This document shows positions 6,929-7,128 of a DNA stretch of 7,128 bases, one piece after another. How positions within the stretch are numbered: position 1 is the first letter of the stretch; each line of letters begins with the position of its first letter. The translations under genes and the position numbers were made by a program. This DNA is from SZUA-181 sp964601765. GTDB lineage: Bacteria; Pseudomonadota; Zetaproteobacteria; Mariprofundales; Mariprofundaceae. The stretch lies in assembly GCA_964601765.1 (NCBI GenBank), contig CAZROR010000085.1, forward strand, positions 1-7,128. Reading direction: 5' to 3'. Below the pieces are notes generated by a model. It did not search any database, was not told where the DNA came from, and saw only the letters and a list, made by a program, of their open reading frames with translations.

Positions 6929-7126
6929 TTTTTTCAGGTCAATTATGTAAATGGGTTTGACGTATGCAGATAAAGTTAGTTTATGTGTGGAATGAGGAAA
7001 TATTTCCTGCTGTTCTTCCCATTCATCGCGTTCTATAGCTTCGAGCTCGATTGCTTTTCTACGAAATGCCTCTATGTCTTCTTCACCTACATCCCAGCAA
7101 ACGACACAGTTCATCTCATCGAACAT
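6914..7126 (-). CDS. Hypothetical small acidic protein, possibly 5'-truncated by the window edge
   Basis: I do not recognise this protein. From the ATG at 7126 it has 70 residues, but only two bases lie beyond that codon, so it may be the C-terminal part of a longer protein. Near the N-terminus is a CVVC pair (Cys7, Cys10). Next comes a strongly charged, Glu-rich segment (about 14-42) likely to be a helix, then a short hydrophobic strand-like patch (YVKPIYIIDL, about 55-64) and a basic end. The local GC content is about 40%, against about 60% in the neighbouring genes, and AT-rich codons are used freely. This hints at recently acquired DNA or a weakly constrained gene. It reads in the same direction as trmFO, ending 58 bases before it. 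No terminator is visible between them. Confidence 0.45.
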   Translation of the reverse strand: MFDEMNCVVCWDVGEEDIEAFRRKAIELEAIERDEWEEQQEIFPHSTHKLTLSAYVKPIYIIDLKKVTTS

Positions 7127-7128
7127 TT

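Noticed and set aside
6992..7128. A plus-strand open frame starting at the ATG at 6992 whose first residues (MRKYFLLFFPFIAF) look like a signal peptide, running off the right edge.
   Set aside because: It is exactly codon-aligned with the minus-strand gene. The antisense of Glu codons (GAA, GAG) reads as Phe and Leu, so a hydrophobic look is expected from the Glu-rich protein opposite. There is no good ribosome binding site. It could be revisited if the sequence beyond the edge extends it.

Overview
The window (about 60% GC over most of its length) looks like chromosomal DNA from a Gram-negative proteobacterium. The pyruvate dehydrogenase (PDH) proteins are of the alphaproteobacterial/mitochondrial type: the enzyme is a split alpha/beta E1, with E1-alpha motifs such as YRYRGHSMSDP. 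A folate-dependent TrmFO is also encoded, which is common in Alphaproteobacteria and absent from most Gammaproteobacteria. Alphaproteobacteria or a related early-branching proteobacterial lineage is the best guess, inferred from remembered family features and not from any search.

Layout: positions 79-3405 hold a compact plus-strand operon, pdhA-pdhB-pdhC, encoding E1-alpha, E1-beta and the E2 acetyltransferase. pdhA and pdhB overlap by one base (TGATG), and 13 bases separate pdhB from pdhC. After a 71-base gap comes a FeoB-family ferrous iron transporter (3477-5486) on the same strand, so it may be co-transcribed. It ends 13 bases from the 3' end of trmFO, which lies convergently on the minus strand (5500-6855). 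Beyond the trmFO start, base composition falls to about 40% GC. There a small minus-strand gene of unknown function (6914-7126) reaches the window edge.

How the genes work together: the three PDH subunits make the pyruvate-to-acetyl-CoA core. The E3 dihydrolipoamide dehydrogenase it needs is not in the window. FeoB (Fe2+ uptake) and TrmFO (tRNA m5U54) are separate housekeeping functions with no obvious biochemical link to PDH.

No RNA genes, CRISPR arrays, insertion sequences or convincing terminators were seen. I found no clear undescribed system. The most unusual points are the divergent G2/switch I motif of the FeoB protein and the AT-rich, unrecognised gene at the right edge.
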